Source of the DNA: Xiphias gladius | Taxonomy: Eukaryota; Chordata; Actinopteri; Istiophoriformes; Xiphiidae | DNA: 64,000 bases | Assembly (NCBI RefSeq): GCF_016859285.1 | Contig: NC_053402.1 | Location: 20,438,556 to 20,502,555, forward strand | Direction of reading: 5' to 3' | In this document: positions 10,541 to 23,860 of the stretch, in pieces | How the letters are laid out: every line of letters begins with the position of its first letter | How positions within the stretch are numbered: position 1 is the stretch's first letter | Made by a program: the position numbers and the translations under genes | The notes under the pieces: model-generated | What the model saw: the letters and a program-made list of their open reading frames with translations, nothing else | Told to the model about the DNA's origin: nothing | Databases searched by the model: none

Positions 10541-13500
10541 CAATCAAAGGTACGTATCCGCACCAAGAAAGCAGTCCGGGGCATTTTTACGGGAGCTACT
10601 ATCTACAAATAAAGGGGGCACGACAAAAAGTCACGAAATACAAGTTAATTTAAATACTTTAGAATGAAATTACATTGTAGCTGGAACAAATTAGGAGAAT
10701 TTATAAGTTCAACCGTAGAGTTTATCTTTACTTGTGTACAACACAGCCTAACGCCGAATTAATGCTACATCGAAACCCCTCCTGTATTTTAAGCAAATGA
10801 AGAATACCTCTAAGGGAAACTAGTCCGCTTTGAATGTTCATATAAGAGAATAAATAAATGCGGCTCATTTTCAAAATGCAAATATTTTTCATGTTATGCG
10901 GCATAATAACGCGTGGTTTTCGTGCCAGATGGATCATTAAATGTTTCAATATGAATATTCCGTGTGTTGTGCGGAGTGATACGTCGTAGGGCAGGGGCTC
11001 GGGAGAACTCTGGAATCAGCGTAAACAAACGACAGTTATTGTCAAGCTGCCGCTGCGAGTACAGCTCCGAGCCCCTCGTTGTTAAAGGGTGGGTCAGGCG
11101 CTCTCACACTCGCTCAATAATCCTGTTACAAGTGGACAGAGTGGTGAAGATCAGTCTTTAGTATTTCTTCGCAAACCATGCTCTGATGTGCAGTGTTAGG
11201 TTTTACACTGTTATGTTGTGTTAACAGCTAAGGATAAGCTAGCTAGCAAACGTTAGCCAAACGTTAACGTTGGTTAGCAATGTGGCTTCGCTCCCAAACT
11301 AAACACTGCATCACTCCATAAAGTGTGAAGTCATACGCACTATAATCAAAATAAACGGAACGTCTGAGCACGATAACACCAAGGAGCAAATAGCTTCTAG
11401 CCAGGGCCAGTATAACGAAAAACGCAATACAGCACATAAAGCTAGGCTAGCTAATGCTAACTAGCTTGCGCTACATTGTCAAAAAAAAAAAGTTTGTTTT
11501 TTTTTTATAAAGAGAGCAAGAGAAGTCAGTCAGTTTGAAATAAAATTCGTCTTTTTCCATTATTCGGTACAACTGCAGCGAACACACAAAGTAAATAAAT
11601 AACAATACCACTAGCTACAGAAATTGCTAACGTTAGCCTTATGCTAAGTAGGCCAATGCGTTTACACTGGGTCAGCGTAAATGCTGGAGAGTAACGTTTC
11701 CCTAGAGAGTTTTCCATTATGAAATTACGATTAATTTCAACATTTGTATTGCGACTTTATGTTGGAACACCATAGACCACAGTCTGTAAAAATACATAAA
11801 CATATTTAGAAACAGCCCTTGTTCGTGTGAGTCCGTGACGTGAAACTCTCGATGAACCGTTTCAGTTTCAGGAAGTAGACAGTCCCTGATCTTGCGAGGC
11901 AGCACTGAGGCTTTCCCTCAGTTTACTGCTGCTTACTTAGCTCTAGTTGGGCTTTACACGCCGAACTAACAATCTGCTCAAACGTTGTCCGTACATTTTC
12001 TTAATAACTGTGTCGGCTTGTGTAAAATAAACTGCTGAAATAAATTATTGTTTGAAAAAAAATATGGCAATCCTGCTGTGGAATATAAATAGCTTGTTAT
12101 TGGTTTTGTATTGTTCTGTTCTATTGCACATTCTTGACATACACACGTCGAAGGTCTGTCTTCCACACTCAGTGGCGGTTCACCGTGAAGGAGTTAGTCA
12201 GTACACCGTATTCATCTTTAACTGTGTGTGCTTACTTTCCTCACAGTTTTCAACCGGGACCTGTGCATCAGTTAATGGAAGAAATTTGTTGTTCAGTCTG
12301 TGACCTCTCATGGTGGGTGACTCGTCTCCCTTAACGTTGCCTGTACAGACTGGGAATCCAGTGGCTTCAAACAACACAGGCCCACTGTTTCTACTAATAG
12401 AAGCAGCCAGAGTTTCAGCTGTGGCAAATAAGCAGGCTGAGCTGGGAGTCCTTTGAGGAAGAGGTGATACGTTCCGGTTAATATCAAACCTAATGACCGT
12501 GGAGATTGAGAAATCATACCGAGGTCTCTCATATTCTCTAACCGAGGAGCGCTGCAGCCACAGAACCAAAGCCGCTCCTGCATAGATCACAGCTTGTGCG
12601 GATTAGCAGGCATGACTTAATCTCTCACCCTGTCTAACATGGTTGTTGCTGCAATTGAGAAGAGATGAAAGATAGAAAATTGTTACAGGCCTACGCATTG
12701 GCCTTGAAGTGCAAATTTCAGCATTTGCTGATATCCGTCCAAGCACGGGAGAGGACTGTGCCTTTTAGATTTCCATGAAGACAGCAGGTCCAGATTGGTG
12801 TTTTTTTGTTTTTTCCTGTTTTTGTTTTTGTTTTTTTGCAAGAGTCTGACAGACACAGGCAAACACTGGCCACACCAGCCGCATGAAACGACGGAGTGAA
12901 AGAAACATATCACTGGAAGCACACCCCAACCACCCCGCCAAACCTGTTTATTTGTGTTTGAGCGTGGCCCGTTTGCTCTCAATCCCATGTGTGGTTCGGG
13001 GATGATCACATTTTATTCTCTCCCTGACAGGAGCAGCTCCAGACCACCCAGCTGAGCTCTGTCCCTCCCTGCTCCCCGTTATAACTCCATTACAAAGACT
13101 TAATTAAGTTTCCAGCCGGTGCTCTGGTACTGTGAGCACCTCTCCATCTATTCACCGAGGGAAAAAAAAAAAAAAAAAGGAGAAAAAAAAAAAAGGATTT
13201 GAGTCCAGGTTTTCTCTTTCACACAACACGTCACCATTGAGATCCCTGCAGACAAGCGTGCACATACCTCTGGCTGTGGAGGATGAATTTGAACGTTACA
13301 GAATTGATTGTTGTTGTCGAGATTTCAGCGGTTGCACCGAACGACCGACAGACGGCGCTGCGCCCTAATTCATTGACATAACGAAGCGGCTATTTCTCTT
13401 CTCGCGGCAGTGGCGTTGCTCCCTGCCTGTGCTTCGTGGCCGGCACTTGTCGAGAGGTGATAAATATACTCATTCTCAGCGTCAGATGCCCCCTGGTGCT

Positions 13501-14508
13501 ATGGCAGGGGGGAAAAAGGCAACCCAAGACCTTCCAGCGGTGGACATCAATACACAGACAACCGTACGTACACAGGAGTCATGTTTTCAGTTGTCTCCGT
13601 TTTACGCCTTAAAGGAGTTTTTTTTTTACAGCCTGATGGGAATTGGCCTTTTATTTAAGTTTGATAAAGTTGGGAAAATCCTACCCCCCTGCAAATTAAA
13701 ATGTCTGTATGCGCTTGAACCTGGATGGGCCCACGATCTTGCATGGCACAAGATTATTTCAGGGTAGGAAATAAGAATGAGGAATTCAGACCTGAATGTA
13801 TGACTAGTGATCAGACGTTCACCAGTGCTGAAGCTCCTCTCCCCTGAACGCCTTGAGAAATCACGTTGAAGGCGTCCACGTCTGCCCCAGCACACTGACA
13901 CTCTGCGTGTTTTCATACAGATGAAAAGCAAAGGCACAGAAATCAACAGAGCTCCACTTGGGCAACATCTAAAGCAGGAAAGATAAAAACGCGTGTGTCG
14001 TTTTGCTGTAATATTATTATTATTATTATTATAAACCCATGGCTCTCTGATCAAAGCTTAACAACCGGTCAGAGATCTGTGTGCGCTCAGTAAGCTTCAA
14101 GAAGCTTTGATCGATGTGTCTGCAGATATTAAACTTATGCAGAGGGACCTGACCATCGTCTGTGTCTGTCCGGGGCAGGGGCAGGAGGATTGGGGGGGGG
14201 GGGGGTGGCGTAGAGTGCGCGCCTTGTTTGGAGTCATATTACGCGCAAGCATGGAGAGCAGCGCCTGGGAGGGACTTTATACATGTGGAAAAGGGATAAC
14301 TGTTGCGCTCGGCTGTGTCTCTTCTCTCTGCGCTCGGAGTCTCTTTGGGGGCAGCACAGATCCGCGCCGGCGTGAGGACACCTGCACCCTCAGACCTCGT
14401 AACCGTTTCCCAGGGGGGGTAGGGGGGTAGGGGGTTGACGCGGCACACCCCGAGTATCAAAGTCGTGAGCTGCAGTTGTTTTCGCCGGAGCTTCCGTAAG
14501 TCACAATA
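10541..14508. other. Intergenic region between hexim1 and plcd3, including plcd3 5' UTR/promoter
   Basis: No exon of a known gene was recognised, including acbd4, which lies near this point in human. A stretch rich in GTTAGC and CTAGC words at about 11225-11470 resembles sequence often seen near teleost gene starts. A 14-nt G run lies at 14192-14205. The last 300 bp before the plcd3 ATG are GC-richer and contain a TTTATACA element at 14277-14284 that could serve as a TATA box; this is weak evidence. Confidence 0.5.
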
Positions 14509-17500
14509 ATGTTGGGCAGCGGCAAGTCACCGGCCACCAGTCCCAGGGAGCGGAGGAGGAGAGTGGCCGAGAAGACGGTGGACCCCATCAGGAGGCCCGG
14601 TAAGCAAACCCGCAAACCTCCATGCGCAAGTGGAGCCGTCTTCTCTGTTGCCGCGAAGTTCACAATCTGCACCAGCCCGAGGTAGAAAGACCATAGCATT
14701 GGCATAAAGACACATTGAATATGTGTCTGTGGTGCTCGCTTTAGACTGAGAGTAAGTGTTTTTCTCCTGTGGCGTTTACCCCGGCGCTCACATGACTTTC
14801 CCGATGTGAACTTATCTGAGTTTAGGGATTTTAGGGGATTTTGGTCCAACTTGGTCCATGACACTACCATAGTGTTTTCGAAATTCACATGACATTTTAG
14901 CATGGAGTTAGTGTGATACTTCATGTATTCAGTAGTGACAGAGTCTTTTTTGTGTTATCATTACCTTTGCTATAATAGTTGTTTAAGTACTGTTGTGATA
15001 GTTGCATCCTTTTAAAATACACCATACTTACTCCCCTCGCTGGACACTGACTGAAATACCTATCTGGTGATTATTTGGGTATAACTACAACCAGATAAAA
15101 CAATTGTTGGATTTGTTTGCTCACTAATCTCTGTATTTGCTGTCTGGCCCTGTGCTCGTGACCCAGTTGCCTCATTTAGCCCCAGCTTCAAGAATCAAGT
15201 CATGTCGTGGATTTCGTGAGAAAAACCAACACGAAGCAGATGTGCAGTAGCTTTCGTTTAAAATGACAGAGTTTTGCTGGTAAACGGCAGAAAATGACAG
15301 CTCACACACTGACACACCAAACCAGAGGCGAAATGGACAGTGCGTGTGGGTGTAGTTGAAGTGATCATGTGCTTATGAAGAGCTGAACCGCTCACTGGCT
15401 CGCTGCTGTGATTCAGGCTCCTCACCCTTCTCACCCGAAGCAGCCTACGCCCTCCCGGTCCAACACTGATGAGACGAGCTGCGGCCCCCTCACACACGCC
15501 CTCTAAAGCAATGGCCACACCTCGCCCCAAAATAGACACCTGTCAGAATCTCTGAAGAGTCACTGGATGTCTGCTGATGCTGTGTTTGCCACTTGACCCA
15601 TTTATACCAAACAAATGTAAAATGTGCTTGCATCCAGTAACCGAGTCTAAAATTCAGTTGTTTTTTTCATGTTCTTTTGCAGGTATACAATGTTAAGTAA
15701 ACAGCATGACATAAGAAATTGAAAAAGCTTTCCAATTGCTCCATTTTTAGCTTTGAAAATAGTATACTGAGAACTGGGACTTTTAAATACATGCAACACA
15801 AAGAACTGTATCCATAATTTCACAGTAAAACATAATGAGTCGTATTTCCACCCCAAAATGTCCTCCAAACTCCAACAAATAATCACTTGTTTAAATCAAA
15901 AATAACTTTATTATAGCTGCTCGCCTGTTTCTTTAAATGTGTTTATTTTGGCATTCAGAAATCGAAAATCCTGCCCCCAACATTTAATACGAGAGCTGAA
16001 CTTGTGATCTTTAATGCCTTTTGCAGCAGTGTGGGTGCAGGGATTCAGGCCCCCGGCTTTGACACAGCAGACTGTGTTGAAATTCCGACACTGTGCAGAA
16101 ACTTGTTAAAGCATTACTGATGCTCGAGTCGGGAAACTGTATCTCATTGCCTAAAAAATGTAATACAAAACTGTCAACGCTATATTTGAGCTTCCCGCTA
16201 ATACTGGATAATGAAGCCAGTGAGGTCAACGCCCAGCCCCCGACCCTTTACTGCCAAGTGTCGTCATACATCAGTTAGGTGGCCTTCGACTCACCGTGTC
16301 TCCGCAGCTTTTCAGTCCTTACTTGCATCAAATGAAAAGCACCAGATAGTTCTGCGATACAGACTGGAATATTGTGAGTTCAGAGATTTTAAATGACGTA
16401 GTGTCACAGGACTAGTCTCGCTTGTTTGTTCAAAGATCTCTCGCTCACTGCAGGCATTTTTCCTAGAGATAAAAGTGGCCCGTGAGCCTGAGATTTGTTA
16501 GTTTTTAGATAATCCACGTTTGAATCAGACAAGTTCACATGGATAAATATATTCGGTGCCACAGAGGTCCCCGGGGGGTTGTGGATTTGATTTCAGACAG
16601 ACTCCGTGGCTGTCAGCAGTGCCGTTCACTCCGGAGCTCTGTGACAATGCGACACAGCGGCTGGTTTCTTGTGAGAACAAACAGCTAGATTGTGTATGCA
16701 TAGGATTTAAACAAACAGCATTCGTGGCATGTATTTGTGGGGCTGGACTGGGGCTACTGAATGAGTTCGCAGATTGCACCTGTAGGTTAAATGTGTTTGC
16801 AGGGGGAAACAGTGAACATCAGCTATTTTGCTAAAAATGACGAAAAGATTGCCTGCAGTTTTTATGTCATACAATTGTGTACATCCCACATAGGCTCACA
16901 AGACGCCACAAATTCACATTAAAACCAGATCCAGAATCCCGCACATGTATTTTCAAAAAATTCAGATGACGTCTCCTAATTTCAAGAAAATTGCTTATAA
17001 ACATAATTTTGAACACATGGTTAAATACAATCGATCTTAATATTCTCTGTGCCTCTGTGCTTGGTGTTAACACTGCTTTTTAATGCAGCACTAACCCTCC
17101 CAAATTAAACTATTCAAACGTCTGCTATTGGAGTTTTGTTGCAATTTCTTCATAAGCTCTCTGGGGTCTAATTGAGCCCAAACATATGTAAGTGACATCA
17201 CTACGTAGAATAACATACTGTGCACTTCTTTCTCTGACTGACTTCTTGGTGAATATTTAGATTTTTTTTTTTTTTTTTGAGTAATCTTTATTTAATGTGT
17301 AGACCTCGTTTGTTGCAAAGGGAAGGGTCTCCACTTCAACGTTCCTCTACGTACCTGGTTTTGATAAGGTCAGGAGAAAAGAGAAAAATATTTAAAAGAA
17401 TAACAGATATTTAGACCTTCATGTCTACAACTAAATTCATAAATTGCCCTATTTTCCTGGCTTTTAGTCAGCAAATGTAAACATACAAAAATCAAACAAA

Positions 17501-20500
17501 TATTGCAATTTTTGAACATCTGTACACCAGAATATTTAAATTGTCATCGTCTGAACGGTCCAAAAGAAAACAGGGCTCATTTTCCACCTCTACCAAACCA
17601 CACAGCTCACACAATCTGGTTTCCTGCTGAATATTTTTGACTCTGCCAACCCCAGTAGCCAGAGAAGGAATCCCAGCAACTCAAATCTTTGGCTTCCCAA
17701 TAAGATAAATCAGATGTCATTTATAATCCAGGTTCATACATTTGTTCAATATATATATATATTTATGTCTTTTATTTAGGTGAAATTCTAGAAGTTGAAT
17801 GTTAAATTGTACCATCTTATTAACAGAGGTAAGTATTTCATAATGCGTTGTTGTGACAGCTGTTTAGAATCACAATTACTTTTTCATTGTAGTCATGGAC
17901 TCCTCGCTGTGTAGACATATCTTGCCTATTAATGAGCAAATGAATGATGCATCAATCATTATGAAAGACAAAAGAGAATGAGTAACTGAGAGATGCTCAT
18001 TTCTGACTGGAAAAAAAAGGCTGCATGGCTTTCATGTTCCGCTCTGTGCTGTCCAAAAAAACAATTGGCTGTAATTCCTAATTACAAAATAACACAAATT
18101 TTGCTTCTAATCCCTTTTTTGGGATTTTTTCTCTTCTCAGATCAGCCGATGCTGCACAGAGTCACAACTCCAAAGTGCTTTTTCTTTTTTTATGTTAAGC
18201 TTTCCCCAAATCACCTTTTAACAATCAGACTGGAATGTCGTCGTTTTCGTTACCGACTGGACCCTGTTTTGGGAGAGGCAGACTGGACTGCCCTGCTTGC
18301 CGCCTGAGCCGTCTCCTGGGGACAGCCGTGGGACCGAATTGATAAACGTTAATTTGGCCCATCACCCATATCATATCAACAGCACCCTAACTTGTCTCTC
18401 TTTACGCAAGCGTTACAATCTTGCTAGCTGGCTCTCGTGACAGTTGTTATGCTGAGAGAAATGTGAGCCGTGTCCCAGGTGGAACTGGTATGTGGGCCTG
18501 AGTGAAGAGGACTCATGCAGCTGATATGATTATTTTTTTTATGATCTTCCTCTCAGCTTGGAGGCTCCTCTGCTGCTCGCATGTTTTGATATACCCTTGA
18601 AGAAATATGCCTTATGGGATTCATTTGAGCGTTGTTTTGTTTTCTCACTGCTGGTCTAGAAAATACCCTTTTTTCTTGCTGTTTTCAGCCAGTTGTTCAC
18701 ACATGGCGCTGTTAGTTATTTAACAGTTTTGCACTTCTTTAGCCATGCTGCGGCATAGCTTTGGGAATGGCAATTTAGGTCTGATAGTCAGTCCACCACT
18801 TTGGTCCACACTTAACTATCTCAATATCTATCAGATGTATTTCCATTAAAATTGTACATTGCAAGGAGAATTGTACATGCATTCATGGTCCCCAGAAGAT
18901 GAATCCCGCTTTCCTGTAGTGCCACCATCAGGTCAAACCTTTGACTTATCTTGTGAAATATTTCAACATTGACCCGGTGGACTGGCACAAATGCTGCACA
19001 GACATTCCTAGTTTCCCGATTATGAATTGTACTGACTTTTATGATTTCCTGACTTTTCTTCTAGCACTACCATAATGTTCACATTTCTGCTTTTAGGTAA
19101 AATGTCAAAAAGAAATTTGGTACACAAATACAAAGCCCCGCCTGGGATGAATTGTAATCACGTTGGGAATCCCAACGTGACAATAGCATTTAGTTCAAAA
19201 CAACACAGACCTGCTGCTAGTATGGCTTAGTTTTCATGTAGCACCATCATCAGGCCAAATTTTTAATTTTTCCAATACTTTGGTCTATGACCAAATACCT
19301 TCAAAACTATTGACATTCCTATCAGCCTCAGCTGTACTTTGTTCAGTGCTACTTAGAAAATGTTAGCATGCTAACTTGCTAAGCTCAGTTGATAAGCATG
19401 GTAAGCATGGTAAACGTTTAACTTGCTAAACAGCAGCATGTTAGCATTGTAAATGTAAGCGTGATGGCATGCTGACATGAGCATTTAACTCAAAGTTCTG
19501 TGCCTAAGTAAAGCCCCGCAGAGCTGCTAGCACGGCAGTAGACTCTTGTTCTAATTTCCTTTACTAACATTGCTAATTCTCCTGCTTCTCTGTTTTTCCC
19601 TCTGTGCTGTGCAGAAATGCTTGCATTAGAATACATCAGCATGGTTGCTAGCTAGTCGGCATGCAGGGCTTTGACCGTGTGATGAAGTGCATGTCAACCA
19701 GATTTTCTGCAGGAGATGATGAAAAGAAAACACGGCGCAGCTCTCTAGCCTGAAGAATCGTGCCCATCCCTTCATTTACACACTCATGAAGGGGCTTTCA
19801 CAAGCCTGCAATGTATCAAAATGTGAAAGCAATTCTGTTTAAATGAACTATGAAAGGTAAACTGTGGATATCATCACAGTTGCAGACTTGTGCTCACAAG
19901 CTCTTTCCCAGTTAGATATTAAACAATGCAGGTAGAAGAGCAAGAATGTGGTCGTGGCTGGAGAGGCGATAATAAAAAGTGGAGCAGTGGATTGAGTCAG
20001 AGACAGTTAAGGCTGTTTGGGCAGCTTAGCATGGCCAATGACCTGCAGTTAATCAGATCCATGTGCTCTGCTTATGGGAATGCCTTGCATGTGGTAACAG
20101 CCTGGAAAAACTTGGTTGTTATGGATGGAGGGCTGGTAGGGGGATTTCTTTGTGTTCGACCCTGATGGGGAGGAAGTCTCGGCTGCACCCGGTTTGTTTC
20201 TGGTTGGGGGGAGGGAGCCGAGAGCAGTTTCTGTTATGCTGTAGCTTTTGGGGCCCTCTCAGGGACTCCTTCAGCCGTCTGGCACTGACAGTATGTGGAC
20301 TGTGATTTAAGGGAAAGAGGAGGAAACTATTCCAACTGTGTCTGGAGAAACCTTTAGAGGTGAGCAGAAGAGACTAAGCCCAGAAGAATGATTTGACAAG
20401 AGTGAGAGTTTGCTCAGACCTTTCCTTTGAAAGAGGAAGAGAAAGGGCTCTTTGAGAGGCCCCATTCATCCATGCAAAGGAAGCTGTTACATCCAGTCTT

Positions 20501-23500
20501 CTTTTGGTGTTTCCTATTTCCAGCTCCAGCTTGATCAGCTGATTGACAAGCACCTGTGCTGGCTTGTGGGCTGAGCCTATATAAGAGGGTCCTTTTTGTT
20601 CAGCTTTCTCTCTCTCTTCGCCCTGCTGCAGCAGCACCTTTGCGGTGCACGGTACGTGGTTTTCAATCATTTATTCATCCGTTTCAATCTAAACATTCAT
20701 GCAGTAGACTTGTACCTTGGTGTTGCGTCCATTATGTAATCGTAATGAGCCCCCATTGTTATGTCACGGCAGGTTCGAACACCGAACATAATAATGGACA
20801 ATAGGCCAGGGTAGAAGTTTACTGCGTGAATGTTTATTAAAATAGATGAATAAATGAATGAAAAGCATATACAAAGCACCCACAGAGGTGCTATTATTTG
20901 TGTTATAACTTATGTAATAAATTGTTTGTTTTTTAGTACAACCTTTTACGTGGACTCCCTTCTTGTCACATTCCCTGAGCCAGTCTGTGGCAAATGAGGC
21001 AAAGCTGAATGTCCTTTATCAACACTCAAACTGTAAAGCCGCGGTTGCAATATGCTGCCGTGAGCTTCAAAGCAGTTTTCTTTAACACGGATTCTTAGTT
21101 TTAAATATTTCATTGTCATATTTTTTTTTAGCAGTAAATGTTGTGACACATTTCACACCATTCAGAACCTTCAAACCAGTTCTGAGCCTGAATGCTGAAA
21201 AATTAATTGAAATAACTACATGAGAAAAAACCTTTTTCATTAACATCATAAAAAGCAGCTAGTCCTGAAACAATGAATCAGTTAATACTCAATAGAAGAT
21301 TAATCATTACATATTTTGATAATTAATTAATTAATAATGGATTTTTTTTTAATAGCAAAAATGCAAAATATTCATTGGTCCCAGCTTCTTATTTGTGACG
21401 GTTTTCGGATTTTCTCTGTTTCATATCAATTTAAACTACATATCTTTTGATTTTGGAGCGTTTGTCAGACAGAACAAGCAATTTGAAGACTTGGGGATGG
21501 GCATTTCTCACAGTTTTCACACATTTTATTGCCAAACAATGAATAGACTATTCAAGAAAATAATTGGTTTATTAATTCATGATGAAAATGATTTTGCAGT
21601 TGCAGCGCTAAAAAAGTCCATACCACTACAAAAGATATTACTGTAATATTCAGAAAAAGTTGAGGGAGTTTTACATGATTGCATATTCGACTCTGGTTTG
21701 TACAGTCATGTAGGTTTGCCTTCATGACATCTGTAGTCTATACATGCAAAAATGTCCGCTCGGCAGTATTGGATTGTACCATGAACCTTTGGAATTGGAG
21801 TCAGAGAAACAGCTGTGTAAACACTCAACAGTCCAAAAGCAGCAGCAGCTTTAGACTAGAGCTGCTACTAACGATTTTGCTCATTGCGGATTAATCTGCT
21901 GATTATTTTCACCGTTAATCGATTAAGCGTTTGGTCAATAAAACGTCAGAGAAGTAAAAAATCTCTCTCGTGATTTCCCAGACGTCCATGGGACATTTAT
22001 GGGACATTTGGACTGTTGGTTTTCTCCAATCAACAGTCCAAAAACCAAAGATATTCAGATTACAGTGATATAAAAAAAGAAAGAAAAAAAAAGACCCGAT
22101 TCCTCACGATTGAAAAGCTGAACTCAGCAAATGTTTGGCATTTTTGCCTGAAAAAAAAATCAATTATCCCAATCATTGCTGATTAATTTTCTGATGATCA
22201 ACTAATCAGTTTATTTGACTACTTGTATCAGCTTTAACATAGACCTTATGAAGTTTTAATGAAAACCAGTTCATGTAACAATGACTTTGTACTTTCTCTT
22301 GAAAACATTTGGCTTTGTAATGGATCATAAAACCTTTCTCATTATTTTTTATTTTTTTTTACAAGATATAACTCATGCACCAAACAGTACATGGTTACTT
22401 GTTTTCATCTCTGTGCTACAGTGAATCCACATGACATGACTGCTCAGCTTCAACCTGTATTGTGCGTTCGCCATGTCCATACCTCCCTCAGGCCTGTGCC
22501 TTCATCTGTTATTTTCTCTCATGCCATGCCCTGATCCTTTCAGTGCTCACAACAAATAAATGATACGTGCCTCTGTTCCGAGGCCCCTGTTTTTTTTCTA
22601 AGCAACTGTGGTTGTGTCAAAGTCATTCTTGATTGAATTTCCACTGATGGTAATAGCTAGGGAGAACTAGTATGAGGGATACAGCCAGACAAACACTTTG
22701 CAACTTTCCATACTGTAACTGTTATAACAGCCTCCTCTTCTGCTGTCTGCTGGCCTGCTCCTGCCCCTAGAGACAAATAAATCTACAAATTATCATTACT
22801 GAATTACATCTCAGCATGAACTTACAGCATGGTTTTCATTTTTCTGGAGTCTAGACTGGAAGAAAACAGAGAGAAACAATACGTTGTTAAAACACGAAGA
22901 CAATTTCCAAGACGATCCCTGATAGCTTCACACTGCACACTTGTCTATTTGTTATATATGTGAGGTCGGTTCGACAAATACAGTCAACGGGGTTTGTTTT
23001 CAGGGAAACTGAATGAGAGTTAGAATGAGAGAAAAAAAACACACACGCTGCCGGGCTCTTAAAAAAGAAAAAGAAAAAAGAAAAAAAAAAAATCTTGAAG
23101 TTGGTGAGGTCATATTTAAATAAAGCAGATGCCTCACACCCTGGCCGCTGATATTAACAAAAAGACACTGAAACTGAAAAAATTCTTGAAGGAAATTATG
23201 ATGTCTCTGTGGTTCTAAGAGGTGAGTTTGTTGAAACGTCCTTGTACTTTACCGTCTCATATTCTTACAGGGACTGCAATTTTTGTGCGACGCTCTAGGA
23301 TCCTTTCACCGTGCTGGTTTTTTAGCATGACTTTTTTCATAAATCTTGCAATTTTGCACGTGTGTATTCTGAGATATCCACGTCCTGCATTGTCACAAGA
23401 TAGTCAGGAAAGATGGACGGGACTCTTGATGAACCTCATTAGACTCATGTAGAGTAAGCTTGTATGTGGTCACAATAAAACAGTGCCCCACCCGTCAAAC

Positions 23501-23816
23501 TCAGCTCCCTGATGACGCAGTGACACATTGTCAGACTGAATCACACCTTATTTCTGCATTAAAACTTCCCATTTTGCATGTCTGTCCGTGCACATTCACC
23601 AGGGCTCCCGGACAATGACGACATTCGTGTGATGATGCAGGGCTGCAATATGGTGAAAGTTCGCTCTCCGAGGTGGCAGAAGAGCCGAACCCTGCGGCTG
23701 CTGGAGGACGGACTGACCGTATGGTGTGAGTCCACCAAGAGCTCCCGCAAAGCCAAAGCCCGGCAGACATGTAAGTATGACAGAAACTTGGCGGGGAGAG
23801 CGGTAAGCAGAAACTC

Positions 23817-23860
<44 letters not shown>

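Larger units (their letters stand above)
14600..23602 (+). other. plcd3 intron 1 (9.0 kb), non-coding
   Basis: The donor is GTAAGC and the acceptor CACCAG. The intron holds interspersed repeats at about 18785-19560, 21263-21610 and 21858-22235 and a foldback element at 20661-20863, listed separately. A T run lies near 17262-17278 and a short AT tract near 17750-17761. No further coding exon was recognised. Confidence 0.8.

Noticed and set aside
12198-12590. 130-codon minus-strand frame between hexim1 and plcd3
   Set aside because: No recognisable domain, no splice context, and ordinary intergenic composition.
20765-20785. tRNA-like GGTTCGAACACC box
   Set aside because: No acceptor stem or A box at the right distance, and the stretch is the loop of the foldback element.
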